Assembly: GCF_026283945.1 (NCBI RefSeq)
Contig: NZ_JAPDPC010000001.1
Coordinates: 2,356,001-2,420,000 of the forward strand
Source of the DNA: Dyella humicola
Lineage (GTDB): Bacteria; Pseudomonadota; Gammaproteobacteria; Xanthomonadales; Rhodanobacteraceae
Reading direction: 5' to 3'
DNA length: 64,000 nt
Both the position numbers and the translations under genes were made by a program. Below are positions 25,001-33,660 of the stretch, one piece after another; the first letter of the stretch is position 1, and each line of letters opens with the position of its first letter. Below the pieces are notes generated by a model, which was given only the letters and a program-made list of their open reading frames with translations, was not told the origin of the DNA and ran no database searches.

Positions 25001-25520
25001 TGTACTTGGAGATGCCGGCCGCCTCTTCCAGATGCGTGCGCAGCTCGTCGGGCGCCGCCTCGACGATCTGGCTGATCATGCCCTGCTCGATGATCGAATA
25101 GCTGCGCGGACCCAGGCCGGTACCGAGGAACAAATCCGTGATGTCACGGCGACGGCAGCGCGCGCCATTGAGGAAGTACGCCGACTGACCGTCGCGGGTG
25201 ACCTGGCGCTTCACCGAGATCTCGGCGTACTGGCCGTACTCGCCCTGGATGGTGCCGTCGGCGTTGTCGAAGATCAGCTCGACCGTCGCCTGACCCACGG
25301 GCTTGCGCGCGTTGGAGCCGGAGAAGATCACGTCGGTGAGCGAGTCGCCACGCAGGCGGCTGGCGGCACTTTCGCCCATCACCCAGCGGATGGCATCGAT
25401 GATGTTGGACTTACCGCAGCCATTAGGCCCCACCACGCCGGTCATATTGGTTGGCAGGTGCAGCGTGGTCGGGTCCACAAAGGACTTGAAACCGGCGAGT
25501 TTGATCGTGGTCAGGCGCAT
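22011..25520 (-). CDS. smc: Chromosome partition protein SMC
   Basis: 1169 aa from the ATG at 25520 (MRLTTIKLAGFKSF), the conserved SMC N-terminus; an upstream in-frame extension to 25598 is not SMC sequence. Walker A is GPNGCGKSN near residue 35. Two long coiled coils flank a hinge near residues 520-640. The signature LLSGGEKALTAVSL and Walker B FCLLDEVDAPLDEANV are near the C-terminus. SMC forms a ring with ScpA/ScpB that compacts and segregates DNA. It is followed by zipA with an 11-bp gap, as in other Xanthomonadales. Confidence 0.96.
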   Translation of the reverse strand: MRLTTIKLAGFKSFVDPTTLHLPTNMTGVVGPNGCGKSNIIDAIRWVMGESAASRLRGDSLTDVIFSGSNARKPVGQATVELIFDNADGTIQGEYGQYAEISVKRQVTRDGQSAYFLNGARCRRRDITDLFLGTGLGPRSYSIIEQGMISQIVEAAPDELRTHLEEAAGISKYKERRKETESRIKATRENLDRVRDVRDEVDKQLEHLNRQARAAERWKALKDEQTRKEAELRALEYRGLKGQHDGEGAGLSAAEIEIERQLAGQRHVEAQLESVRERHSGASEHLNAVQAEVYKVGAEIARVEQQVRYNRETADRLLRSQGETEREYAELAEHIANDRTQVETLRMALAEGEPRLEALQQMQDDTADSLRDTETKLADWQQRWDSHTRTAGESSRAAEVERTKLNYLDRQAVDLSRRREALEAEQKATDVAALDAAAEQLQLEHETQHERVESLGSLLDQHKTGYEKVLDEERQVQSALNEARQQLQSARGRQSSLEALQHAALGQEESAASGWLARLGLDKSRRLGESLQVEAGWETAVETALAGFLDSVLVDESHTLASEFGSLENADVALVNAVEGGANTAGTLAAHVRGPAAAVSILSHVLTADSIEHAHERVAQLSALAPYQSVMTRNGEWLGPGWARVRRAQGNQVGVLAREREMRTLAEQIMALEERIEEATNTLDDLRTRKFEAERSRDDAQRELYNAHRRQSELAGQLQSHRGKMETARARAEKVAGELSDLISQLDELQAQTRDARARLDESVGHMGDLEDQRRELENERRALLESREEARMNAREAADQSHALALALESKRSSLASLEQALSRMDTQLRQIEARRSEIAEQLAAGSDPIAELEAERQTYLDQRLLVDKQLVEARRALEDCDAEFRRLEQERQRIEHGLNGLREKLSQKRLAAQALQLRAEQLAEAITASGLELEPLLAELAEDADASQWRTQLVEIGQKIVRLEPVNLAAIQEHAEQSERKTYLDNQLADLVSAMETLEAAIKKIDRETRQRFKETFDRVNAGVQELFPRLFGGGHAYLELTGDDLLDTGVAIMARPPGKRVSNITLLSGGEKALTAVSLVFAIFGLNPAPFCLLDEVDAPLDEANVGRFSSMVKEMSEKVQFIFVSHNKATMEAATQLCGVTMREAGVSRLVQVDLAEAAKLAGAA

Positions 25521-25678
25521 TCGGGCATCAACGCTGGGTGAGATGCCCGAGGCTTCCGGGCGATGGGGCACTGTGCCAAACGCAGGCCGTAGTCGCAATG
25601 CGTTTCGGCGGGATGTTTCACTTTAGCATTGATGGCTATATCAATGTTATATAACGATTTACCGCCGACCGCTCAACT

Positions 25679-25766
25679 CGTCATTCCGGCGAAAGTCAGA
25701 ATCCAGTGACTTTCGCGGGCATCGGGCGCCCAAGGCGCTGGATCCCAGCTTGCGCTGGGATGACGG
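25679..25766. repeat. Composite extragenic repeat with two hairpins
   Basis: The 88-bp unit starts CGTCATTCC and ends GGGATGACGG, so its ends are nearly inverted. Inside are two hairpins: GAAAGTCA-N8-TGACTTTC and ATCCCAGC-TTGC-GCTGGGAT. I recognise the form as a widespread proteobacterial repeat family (CGTCATTCCGGCGAAAGC ... GCTGGGATGACG). It sits between smc and bolA and may also act as a terminator for bolA. Confidence 0.7.
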
Positions 25767-25782
25767 CCAGGTGGGGTTGGGG

Positions 25783-26046
25783 TTATTCCCCGGGTGCCTT
25801 GGCGTCGATGGATAGCGCGTGGATACCGTTATCCATCAGCCCTTCCAGCGCCGCATAAACCAGGCGATGGCGCTTGATCGACAGCTGCCCGGCAAACGCC
25901 GCGCTGACGACGCGCACGTGGAAGTGCCCCTTGCCCGCATTGGCATGACCCGCGTGCTTATGCCCCTCGTCCAGCACGTCCAGCGCCAGCGGATCGAGCG
26001 CCTGCTGCAGGCGCTCGCGGATCTGCTCGACCATCGGCGCGCTCAT
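25783..26046 (-). CDS. BolA-family protein
   Basis: 87 aa. The KH-like BolA fold is clear: [74 protein letters not shown]. The conserved HxGH and FxGxxxxxRHR-VY elements are present, including His used for shared Fe-S binding with monothiol glutaredoxins. BolA proteins regulate morphology, iron homeostasis and stress. Its start overlaps the YciI-like stop as ATGA, so it is the last gene of the lysS operon. Confidence 0.9.
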   Translation of the reverse strand: MSAPMVEQIRERLQQALDPLALDVLDEGHKHAGHANAGKGHFHVRVVSAAFAGQLSIKRHRLVYAALEGLMDNGIHALSIDAKAPGE

Positions 26047-26348
26047 GCCCGCGGCAGCGCCTGGATAAACGGCTTCACGCTGACGCTGGCGTAGACGCCG
26101 GCGTCGACATAGGGATCGACCCTGGCCCAGGCTTCCGCTTCGGCCTGCGACGGGAAATCCGCCAGGATCAGGCTGCCGGTAAAGCCTGCCGGGCCCGGAT
26201 CCTGCGCATCGATGGCTGGAAACGGACCGGCGACGAGCAAGCGCCCTTCGTCCAGCAACTGCTGCAGTCGGCCGACATGCGCCGGCCGAGCCGACTTACG
26301 TTTATCAAGAGAATCAGGCACATCCGTGCCAATGATGGCAAACCACAT
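26043..26348 (-). CDS. YciI-like protein
   Basis: 101 aa. The YciI/DGPF fold is visible: [13 protein letters not shown] at the start, [25 protein letters not shown] with the conserved His-Asp-type pocket, and [36 protein letters not shown]. The family is structurally related to muconolactone isomerases and dehydrochlorinases; most members have no known substrate. It lies 3 bp after lysS and overlaps bolA by 4 bp. In related bacteria YciI and BolA genes are often adjacent. Confidence 0.87.
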   Translation of the reverse strand: MWFAIIGTDVPDSLDKRKSARPAHVGRLQQLLDEGRLLVAGPFPAIDAQDPGPAGFTGSLILADFPSQAEAEAWARVDPYVDAGVYASVSVKPFIQALPRA

Positions 26349-26351
26349 GAA

Positions 26352-27872
<1,521 letters not shown>

Positions 27873-27976
27873 GAGGTTTCCGTAGCTGCCGGCGCCCGCG
27901 CCGTTCGGCGGACGCATCTCTAGTTGTCATCCAATCAGCGGACGGGCGGGACAGTGCTTTCCCGCGACGCCGACTG

Positions 27977-28282
27977 TCAATCGCCCTTGCCGAACACGTG
28001 TTTCACTGCGTGTTTGGTGGCCTCCCAGCCTTCTTTCGCGCCATGCCCGATGCCTTGGCCTGCTTCTTTCGCGCCGTGGCCGACCGAAATGGCTGCGCTC
28101 TTGGTCGCGTGCCCGATATCGCGGGCGCCGTCGCCAATGTCCTTGCCGGCCGCCTTGGCATCTTGCTTGATACCCTGACCGGAGGAGGACGACGTGCTTT
28201 CCTGCTGCGCGCCGGCCACGTCGCTGCATGCCGCCAGGGCGGCCCACACGACCAGAATGGGGAAAGTCTTCGTTCTGTTCAT
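27977..28282 (-). CDS. Small Gly/Lys/Ala-rich lipoprotein, 101 aa
   Basis: The start at 28282 (MNRTKTFPILVVWAALAAC) is preceded by GAGG. The signal ends in a lipobox (LAAC), so lipidation of Cys19 is expected. The mature part is low complexity, with repeated GHGAKEAGQG / GHGAKEGWE / IGHATKSA units predicted as an amphipathic helix, similar in style to small stress-induced periplasmic proteins. I do not recognise a family. It lies 43 bp after prfB and about 100 bp before lysS. Confidence 0.68.
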   Translation of the reverse strand: MNRTKTFPILVVWAALAACSDVAGAQQESTSSSSGQGIKQDAKAAGKDIGDGARDIGHATKSAAISVGHGAKEAGQGIGHGAKEGWEATKHAVKHVFGKGD

Positions 28283-28325
28283 GCAGGCAACACCTCGGTC
28301 GTCGTGCAGATTCGATGGCTCGCGA

Positions 28326-29451
28326 TCAGGCATCCACGCGCTTGGCGCCCGCATCCAGGCCCGACTTCAAGCTCGCCTCAATGAATTCATCCAGGTCGCC
28401 ATCAAGCACCTTCTGCGTATCGGAGCGTTCGATACCAGTGCGCAGGTCCTTGATACGGCTCTGGTCGAGCACGTAGTTGCGGATCTGGCTGCCCCAGCCG
28501 ATGTCCGACTTGCTCGCTTCCAGCGCGTCCTTCTCGGCATTGCGCTTTTGCAGTTCCAGCTCGTACAGCTTGGCCGCGAGCATCTTCATGGCGTGATCGC
28601 GGTTGGCGTGCTGGCTGCGCTGGGTCTGGCAAGCCACCACCGTATTAGTCGGGATATGCGTGATACGCACGGCCGACTCGGTCTTGTTGACGTGCTGGCC
28701 ACCGGCGCCGGAGGAACGGTACACATCGGTGCGCAGGTCGGCCGGGTTGATATCGATATCGATATCGTCATCCACTTCCGGCGACACGAACACCGAGGTG
28801 AAGCTGGTGTGGCGGCGATTATCCGAATCGAACGGGCTCTTGCGCACCAGGCGATGCACGCCGATCTCGGTCTTCAGCCAGCCATACGCGTAGTCGCCTT
28901 CCACCCGGAAGGTGGCGGACTTGATACCGGCCACTTCGCCACCGCTGACTTCCATCAACTCGGTCTTCCAGCCGCGCGATTCGCACCAGCGCAGATACAT
29001 GCGCAGCAATATTTCGGCCCAGTCCTGCGCTTCGGTGCCACCGGCGCCGGCCTGGATGTCCACGAATGCGTTGTTGGCGTCCATCTTGCCGGAGAACATC
29101 CGCTGGAATTCCAGCTTGCTCACCTTGGCGTCGAGGCCCCGCAGGTCCGCGACCACCGAGTTGACGGTGTCTTCGTCGTTATCGGCAGCGGCCATTTCCA
29201 GCAACTCGCTGGCGTCGATCAAGCCTGCGGTCATCGTATCGATGCCGCTGACGACGGTTTCCAGGCGGGCGCGTTCGCGACCCAGTTCCTGGGCGCGCGG
29301 AGGATCGTCCCACACGGTGGGGCTTTCCAGTTCGCGGCTTACTTCTTCGAGACGCTCACGCTTGGTGGCGTAGTCAAAGATACCCCCTAAGCGACTCGAC
29401 GCGGCCCTTGAGGTCCGCAATCTGCGCAAGGATCGGATTGGTTTCGATCAT
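28326..29451 (-). CDS. prfB: Peptide chain release factor 2, with programmed +1 frameshift
   Basis: 374 aa after recoding. Translation starts at the ATG at 29451 ([21 protein letters not shown]). After 25 codons it meets an in-frame TGA at 29374-29376 inside CTT-TGA-C and must shift +1 to continue as [12 protein letters not shown]. The GGQ motif that triggers peptidyl-tRNA hydrolysis is in [19 protein letters not shown]; the UGA/UAA-reading SPF motif is in [15 protein letters not shown]2 ends translation at UGA and UAA, and the shift is its known self-regulation. lysS follows downstream. Confidence 0.96.
29373..29388 (-). promoter_or_regulatory. prfB +1 programmed frameshift site
   Basis: AGGGGGTATCTTTGAC is the classical RF2 recoding signal: an internal Shine-Dalgarno-like AGGGGG three bases before the slippery CTT, followed by TGA and C. 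Low RF2 leaves TGA unread and favours slippage to TTT, so RF2 controls its own synthesis. Confidence 0.95.
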
Positions 29452-29727
29452 TTGGGTTGAGGTTCCGTATCAGCAGCCGTTTAGGATAACAGAGGACTCC
29501 GATTTGCCGGTAAGGCGCCACGCCTCAGGCGCCGCGTGACTCGTGCGTGCCCGTCCCCGGCCCCTGCCAGCCCGGTAGCGAGGGAACGGCACGGGTGCCA
29601 ACCAGGCTGCCCTGAGCGAGCTGCCCGTCCATCGATCCCCTGGCAAATTCACAAAAAAAAGTCGCTGGACAGGTAAGTCTCAGACACGGTTGGTACCGGA
29701 CGGCAACGCTTGACGCTGCCAGCCCCG

Positions 29728-30816
29728 ATGACGCGCCTCTTTGCCCGGACCCATGCCCGCATGAACGAGCGATTTCAGTCCCTGGTCTATGGCGTGGTGC
29801 TCGCGTTGGCCGTGGGATGGGTGCTGCACGTCGGCAAGAAAATCTTCGAACCGGTGGTCCTGAGCATCCTGGTGGTCTACGTGATCGTCGGCCTGACGCG
29901 CCTGCTCTACCGCATCCCAGTGCTCGGCCCGCGCTTACCCATGAAAGTGCATTACGCGCTATCGATCCTGGTGATTGCACTGGCCTTGATGGCCATGGCG
30001 TCCCTGATCATGACCAACCTCACGCGGGTGGCGACCTTGGCCCCGCAATACCAGGCCACCTTGCTGAACATGATCCAGAAAGGCGCCGCGAGATTTGGCT
30101 TCGAGTCCGAACCCACCTGGGCCACGCTGCGCCGTGACCTGCTCGGCCAGGTCAATATGCAACGCCTGATCGGCTCTACCGTGATGTCCATCACCTCGAT
30201 TGCCGCGAGCCTGATCGTGGTCTTCCTGTATGTCGCGTTTCTTCTGGTCGAACAGCGCAGCCTGCCCAACAAACTGGCCCATATTTCAGATGAGCCACGC
30301 AACGTGGCGCAATTGCAGAAGATCATTGTTCACATCAACCAGCGCGTGGGCACCTATCTGGCGCTCAAGACCCTGCTCAGCTTACTGACCGGCCTGGTCA
30401 GCTGGGCCGTGATGGCCTTCTTTGGACTGGAATTTGCCGCGTTCTGGGCGGTACTGATCACGCTGCTGAACTACGTACCGTATATCGGCTCGTTCCTCAG
30501 CGTGTTCTTCCCGATGGCCTTTGCCATTGTCCAGTATGGCGACACGGACACCGTGCTGATGCTGGTGATTGCGCTCTCCGTGCCACAGTTCTTCATCGGC
30601 AACTTCCTCGACCCGTACCTGATGGGAAACTCGTTGAACCTCAGTCCGTTCGCCATCCTGATCAGCCTGACCGTATGGAGCGCGCTATGGGGCATCCCCG
30701 GCGCGTTTCTTGCCGTACCGATCACGGCTTGCTTGACGATGGTGTTCTCGGAATTCCCCGGCACGCGTCCCATTGCTGTGTTGCTCTCCCGTAGTGGTGA
30801 TCTCGAAGAGAATTGA
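29728..30816 (+). CDS. AI-2E/PerM-family membrane permease
   Basis: 362 aa from the ATG at 29728 (ATG at 29761 is an alternative; the upstream TTG at 29710 is less likely). It has about eight membrane helices in the PerM/YdiK/TqsA pattern: two pairs at the N-terminus (VYGVVLALAVGWVLH; VVLSILVVYVIVGLTRLLY; YALSILVIALALMAMASLI), a soluble segment, then a C-terminal group with WAVLITLLNYVPYIGSFLSVFFPMAFAIVQYG. Members export autoinducer-2, Na+ for H+, or unknown solutes. The substrate cannot be assigned. It is divergent from prfB. Confidence 0.85.
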   Translation: MTRLFARTHARMNERFQSLVYGVVLALAVGWVLHVGKKIFEPVVLSILVVYVIVGLTRLLYRIPVLGPRLPMKVHYALSILVIALALMAMASLIMTNLTRVATLAPQYQATLLNMIQKGAARFGFESEPTWATLRRDLLGQVNMQRLIGSTVMSITSIAASLIVVFLYVAFLLVEQRSLPNKLAHISDEPRNVAQLQKIIVHINQRVGTYLALKTLLSLLTGLVSWAVMAFFGLEFAAFWAVLITLLNYVPYIGSFLSVFFPMAFAIVQYGDTDTVLMLVIALSVPQFFIGNFLDPYLMGNSLNLSPFAILISLTVWSALWGIPGAFLAVPITACLTMVFSEFPGTRPIAVLLSRSGDLEEN

Positions 30817-30887
30817 TCGAGCCTTTTGCCCACTCTCTGCTTCGGAAAGATGGTCGGGCTGAGACGGTTGCTGCTACCGTCGCGCCT

Positions 30888-31226
30888 ATGACTAACGCAC
30901 TTTTCTCCTTCGGCACGCTCCAGCTCCCGCGCGTGCAGCAATCTTTATTCGGCCGCGAGGTTCCCATGGCCACTGACAGTCTCGCCGGCTACGCCGTGTG
31001 TGAAGTGCGGATCACCGATCCCGCGGTCATCGCGGCCAGTGGCAGTGACGTGCACCCCGGCCTCGTGGCCACGGCCAACGCAGCAGACGCCGTCCCCGGC
31101 CGCGTTCTTGAGCTCAATGACGACGAACTCGCCGCCGCGGATCGATACGAGCAGGCCGCCTACGCCCGTGCAGGGGTCGTGCTGGTGTCGGGACGGCATG
31201 CTTTCGTGTATCTGCCCAGAGCCTGA
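30888..31226 (+). CDS. Gamma-glutamylcyclotransferase-like (AIG2/GGCT) small protein
   Basis: 112 aa. The start at 30888 gives MTNALFSFGTLQLPRVQQSLFGR, matching the substrate-loop motif (YGTLR-x-G in the family, FGTLQ here). Later VPGRVLELNDDELAAADRYEQAAYARAGVVLVSG fits the catalytic region, with the Glu of the YE element (DRYEQAAY). Family members cyclise gamma-glutamyl amines. It is shorter than most. It lies 71 bp after the permease, on the same strand, and is convergent with asnB. Confidence 0.75.
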   Translation: MTNALFSFGTLQLPRVQQSLFGREVPMATDSLAGYAVCEVRITDPAVIAASGSDVHPGLVATANAADAVPGRVLELNDDELAAADRYEQAAYARAGVVLVSGRHAFVYLPRA

Positions 31227-31238
31227 GCTCAGAGGCCG

Positions 31239-32912
31239 CTACACCAACGCCTGCTGATGCACCCCGCGCACCGCACGCCCTGACGGATCAGCCGCCCCCG
31301 CAAACGCCGGATCCCATGCCAAGGCCGCGGGTGAGGAACACGCGATGGACTTGCCGCCCGGCACCGTCGCCGCGCACGCCTGCCCCGGATAGAAGCGTTC
31401 GAAGATGCGCCGGTACAGATAGGCCTCCTTGGTGGCGGGCGTGTTGTGCGGGAAGCGTGTAGCCGCCGCCGCGAACTCTCGATCGCTCACCGCCTGTTCG
31501 GCATGCGCCTTCAGGCCATCGATCCAGCCGTAGCCGACGCCATCACTGAACTGCTCCTTCTGGCGCCACAGAATCTCGTCCGGCAACGCACCCTGGAACG
31601 CCTCGCGCAATACCGCTTTCTCGATGCGCCCCTTGCCTGCCATCTTGTGACTCGCATCCATGCCCATGGCCAGGTCGAGAAACTCCAGATCCAGGAACGG
31701 CACGCGCGCCTCCACACCCCAGGCCATCATCGACTTGTTCGCACGCAGGCAATCGTAACTGTGCAACGCATCGAGCTTGCGCACGGTTTCCTCGTGAAAG
31801 GCCTCGGCCGACGGCGCCTTGTGGAAATAAAGATAACCGCCAAAGATCTCGTCCGAACCTTCGCCCGACAGCACCATCTTTACGCCCATCGCCTTGATCC
31901 TGCGTGCAAGCAAGTACATCGGTGTGGAGGCGCGAATGGTGGTGACGTCATACGTTTCGATATGGCGGATCACTTCGGGCAACGCATCCAGCCCTTCCCA
32001 GAACGTATAGATGAAGCCGTGATGCACGGTGCCAAGCGCATTGGCAGCAACTTGTGCAGCGGCAAGATCAGGCGAGCCCTCCAATCCGATCGCGAAGGAA
32101 TGCAGTCGCGGCCACCAGGCCTCAGCGCGGTCGTCATCCTCGACGCGGTGACGCGCGAAGCGCGCGGCGCAGGCCGCGACCAGGGAGGAATCCAGTCCAC
32201 CGGAGAGCAGGACGCCGTAGGGCACATCCGTCATCAGCTGGCGATGCACGGCCTGCTCGAACGCCTCGCGCAAGTCATCTGCCGAAACATCGTGGCCTTT
32301 CGTGTGGGTGTAATCGCGCCAGGGCTTCTGGTAGTAGCGGCGCAGCTCGCCATCGGTGCTGTCATAGACATGGCCCGGTGGAAATGGCGCCACGTCGGTG
32401 CAAATGCTGGCTAGCGCCTTCATCTCCGATGCTACGCAAAGCCGCCCCTCGCCATCGTGCCCCCAATACAACGGGCAGACACCGATGGGATCGCGGGCGA
32501 TCACATAGCGGGCTGCCTCGCTATCCCACAATGCAAAAGCAAAGATGCCGTTGAGTTTGGACACCCATGCAGCTGGGTCAATCGGTTCGCGATACAGCGC
32601 ATTGATCACCTCGCAGTCCGAACCCGTGGTGAAGTCATAGCCGCTGGCGGCGCGCAGATCGCGGTGGTTGTAGATCTCGCCGTTCACGGCCAATGCCAGC
32701 GCACCATCGCGTGATCGTAGCGGCTGCGCGCCGCTGGCCGGATCGACGATGGCCAGGCGTTCATGCACCAGGATCACGCCGGCGTCGACGAACACGCCGC
32801 TCCAGTCCGGCCCACGATGGCGCTGGCGCTGGGAGAGTTCCAGCGCCTGCTGGCGCAGTGCTGCCAGGTCATCGCCTGGTTGCAGGTCGAACATGCCGAA
32901 GATCGAACACAT
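31239..32912 (-). CDS. asnB: Asparagine synthetase B, glutamine-hydrolysing
   Basis: 557 aa, close to E. coli AsnB (554). The start at 32912 (MCSIFGMFDL) has AAGGGA upstream, and Met removal exposes the catalytic Cys for glutamine hydrolysis. The class II amidotransferase domain includes RHRGPDWSG and AVNGEIYNH. The synthetase domain carries the ATP pyrophosphatase P-loop LLSGGLDSSLVA near residue 236 and VKMVLSGEGSDEIFGGY. It makes asparagine from aspartate, glutamine and ATP in the cytosol. An Asn-rich leader peptide and an intrinsic terminator lie immediately upstream, pointing to transcription attenuation. Confidence 0.96.
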   Translation of the reverse strand: MCSIFGMFDLQPGDDLAALRQQALELSQRQRHRGPDWSGVFVDAGVILVHERLAIVDPASGAQPLRSRDGALALAVNGEIYNHRDLRAASGYDFTTGSDCEVINALYREPIDPAAWVSKLNGIFAFALWDSEAARYVIARDPIGVCPLYWGHDGEGRLCVASEMKALASICTDVAPFPPGHVYDSTDGELRRYYQKPWRDYTHTKGHDVSADDLREAFEQAVHRQLMTDVPYGVLLSGGLDSSLVAACAARFARHRVEDDDRAEAWWPRLHSFAIGLEGSPDLAAAQVAANALGTVHHGFIYTFWEGLDALPEVIRHIETYDVTTIRASTPMYLLARRIKAMGVKMVLSGEGSDEIFGGYLYFHKAPSAEAFHEETVRKLDALHSYDCLRANKSMMAWGVEARVPFLDLEFLDLAMGMDASHKMAGKGRIEKAVLREAFQGALPDEILWRQKEQFSDGVGYGWIDGLKAHAEQAVSDREFAAAATRFPHNTPATKEAYLYRRIFERFYPGQACAATVPGGKSIACSSPAALAWDPAFAGAADPSGRAVRGVHQQALV

Positions 32913-32953
32913 GACACAGGTCCCTTGGTTGGTTTTTCGTGTGGCGGAAAAAC

Positions 32954-32982
32954 AAAAAGGCCCGCTGGGAGCGGGCCTTTTT
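32954..32982 (-). terminator. Intrinsic terminator in the asnB leader
   Basis: On the minus strand GGCCCGC (32977-32971), a 5-nt loop, and GCGGGCC (32965-32959) are followed by TTTTTGTTTTT. The 7-bp GC stem, extended by A-U pairs and with a long U-tract, is a strong terminator. It lies 42 bp upstream of the asnB start and after the leader frame, so it must be bypassed for asnB to be expressed. Confidence 0.88.
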
Positions 32983-33035
32983 GCGTGAATGCTTGCAGTT
33001 TCTGCTTACACGCCGGCCCACCCGTCGATGCGGGT
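32971..33035 (-). promoter_or_regulatory. asnB attenuator: competing RNA stems
   Basis: Three pairings compete on the minus-strand RNA. (1) ACCCG (33035-33031) with CGGGT (33024-33020), right after the Asn codons. (2) GTGGGCC (33021-33015) with GGCCCGC (32977-32971), one G-U pair, reinforced by GCGTG (33013-33009) with CACGC (32987-32983): an antiterminator. (3) The terminator, which reuses GGCCCGC. A ribosome stalled on the Asn codons would cover the first strand of stem 1 and free GTGGGCC for the antiterminator; a ribosome reaching the stop codon would cover it and allow termination. Confidence 0.72.
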
Positions 33036-33107
33036 ATTGTTATTGGCGTTGTTATTCAGCGCGCACGCATGAGTACGTGCCGTCGCGGAAGCGGCGGTCG
33101 CGGTCAT
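33006..33107 (-). CDS. asnB leader peptide, Asn-rich, 33 aa
   Basis: The frame from the ATG at 33107 encodes MTATAASATARTHACA, then LNNNANNN, then a short tail ending at 33006. Six of seven consecutive codons (33036-33056) are Asn (AAT/AAC), in a genome where Asn is uncommon. The position just before the attenuator and asnB is that of a regulatory leader such as TrpL or HisL. The start is uncertain: ATG at 33107 has no ribosome site, ATG at 33137 has a weak GAAG, and an ATG at 33194 overlaps the stop of the gene upstream with a good GAAGAG and would give 62 aa. All include the Asn run. Confidence 0.72.
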   Translation of the reverse strand: MTATAASATARTHACALNNNANNNTRIDGWAGV

Positions 33108-33190
33108 GGAAACAAAATGGGCGCGAATGCAGGACATGGCGTGGACTTCAACACAAGCGCCGGCCGCTGACAAGCACCCTGCAAACAGTT

Positions 33191-33583
33191 TCATTTGTTC
33201 TCTTCTTCCGTCACGGGCTTCGGCTCCCGGATCCAGTCGATCGCGAGCACCAGCTCGGCATTGCTGAATAGGCGGAACTCGGCGGGTACTACAAAACCCA
33301 TGGCGGTCGCCGCAATGCGCAGCCATGCCACGTCGGTCACCAGCGCCACGCGATCCCAGCCGCTGAAATGCCGGAAGCCGAGCATCATGTCGTCCCACAT
33401 CGCGCCCGGATCGAACCCGGTGAAATCCGGGCCGACGTGATAGAGCAGACGCAACTTGCGATTCAAGGCAAACGCCGCCTCGATGTCCGGCACCAGTACC
33501 CGCTCGTAGTCAGCGGCCGTAACCTGTCCGCTGGCGCGGAATCCCAGTGTGCCCGGCGGTAAGCCCTGAATCTGTTCGATCAT
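33191..33583 (-). CDS. SpoIIAA/STAS-like protein
   Basis: 130 aa with AGGGA before the ATG at 33583. The pattern GTLGFRASGQVTAADYERVLVPDIEAAFALNRKLRLLYHVGPDFTGFDPGAMWDDMMLGFRHFSGWDRVALVTDVAWLR is that of the SpoIIAA-like/CRAL-TRIO-like family found in many Proteobacteria, with no known biochemical role. No phosphorylatable Ser of the classical SpoIIAA site is evident. Its stop overlaps an ATG (ATGA) that is in frame with the asnB leader peptide, so the two may be translationally coupled. Confidence 0.78.
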   Translation of the reverse strand: MIEQIQGLPPGTLGFRASGQVTAADYERVLVPDIEAAFALNRKLRLLYHVGPDFTGFDPGAMWDDMMLGFRHFSGWDRVALVTDVAWLRIAATAMGFVVPAEFRLFSNAELVLAIDWIREPKPVTEEENK

Positions 33584-33660
33584 GGTGGGTGTCCCTGTGG
33601 ATGAGTCATTTGTATCGCAAAACGCATGTTATAGACACGTCATCGGCCACGCACGCGCCA

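Noticed and set aside
24015-25541. 508-codon frame antisense to smc, and 22131-23609 likewise
   Set aside because: Composition reflects the codon bias of SMC read backwards; no recognisable protein.
33195-33398. N-terminal extension of the leader frame upstream of 33194
   Set aside because: It overlaps the STAS-like gene in another frame and is not protein-like; only the part from 33194 or later is considered.
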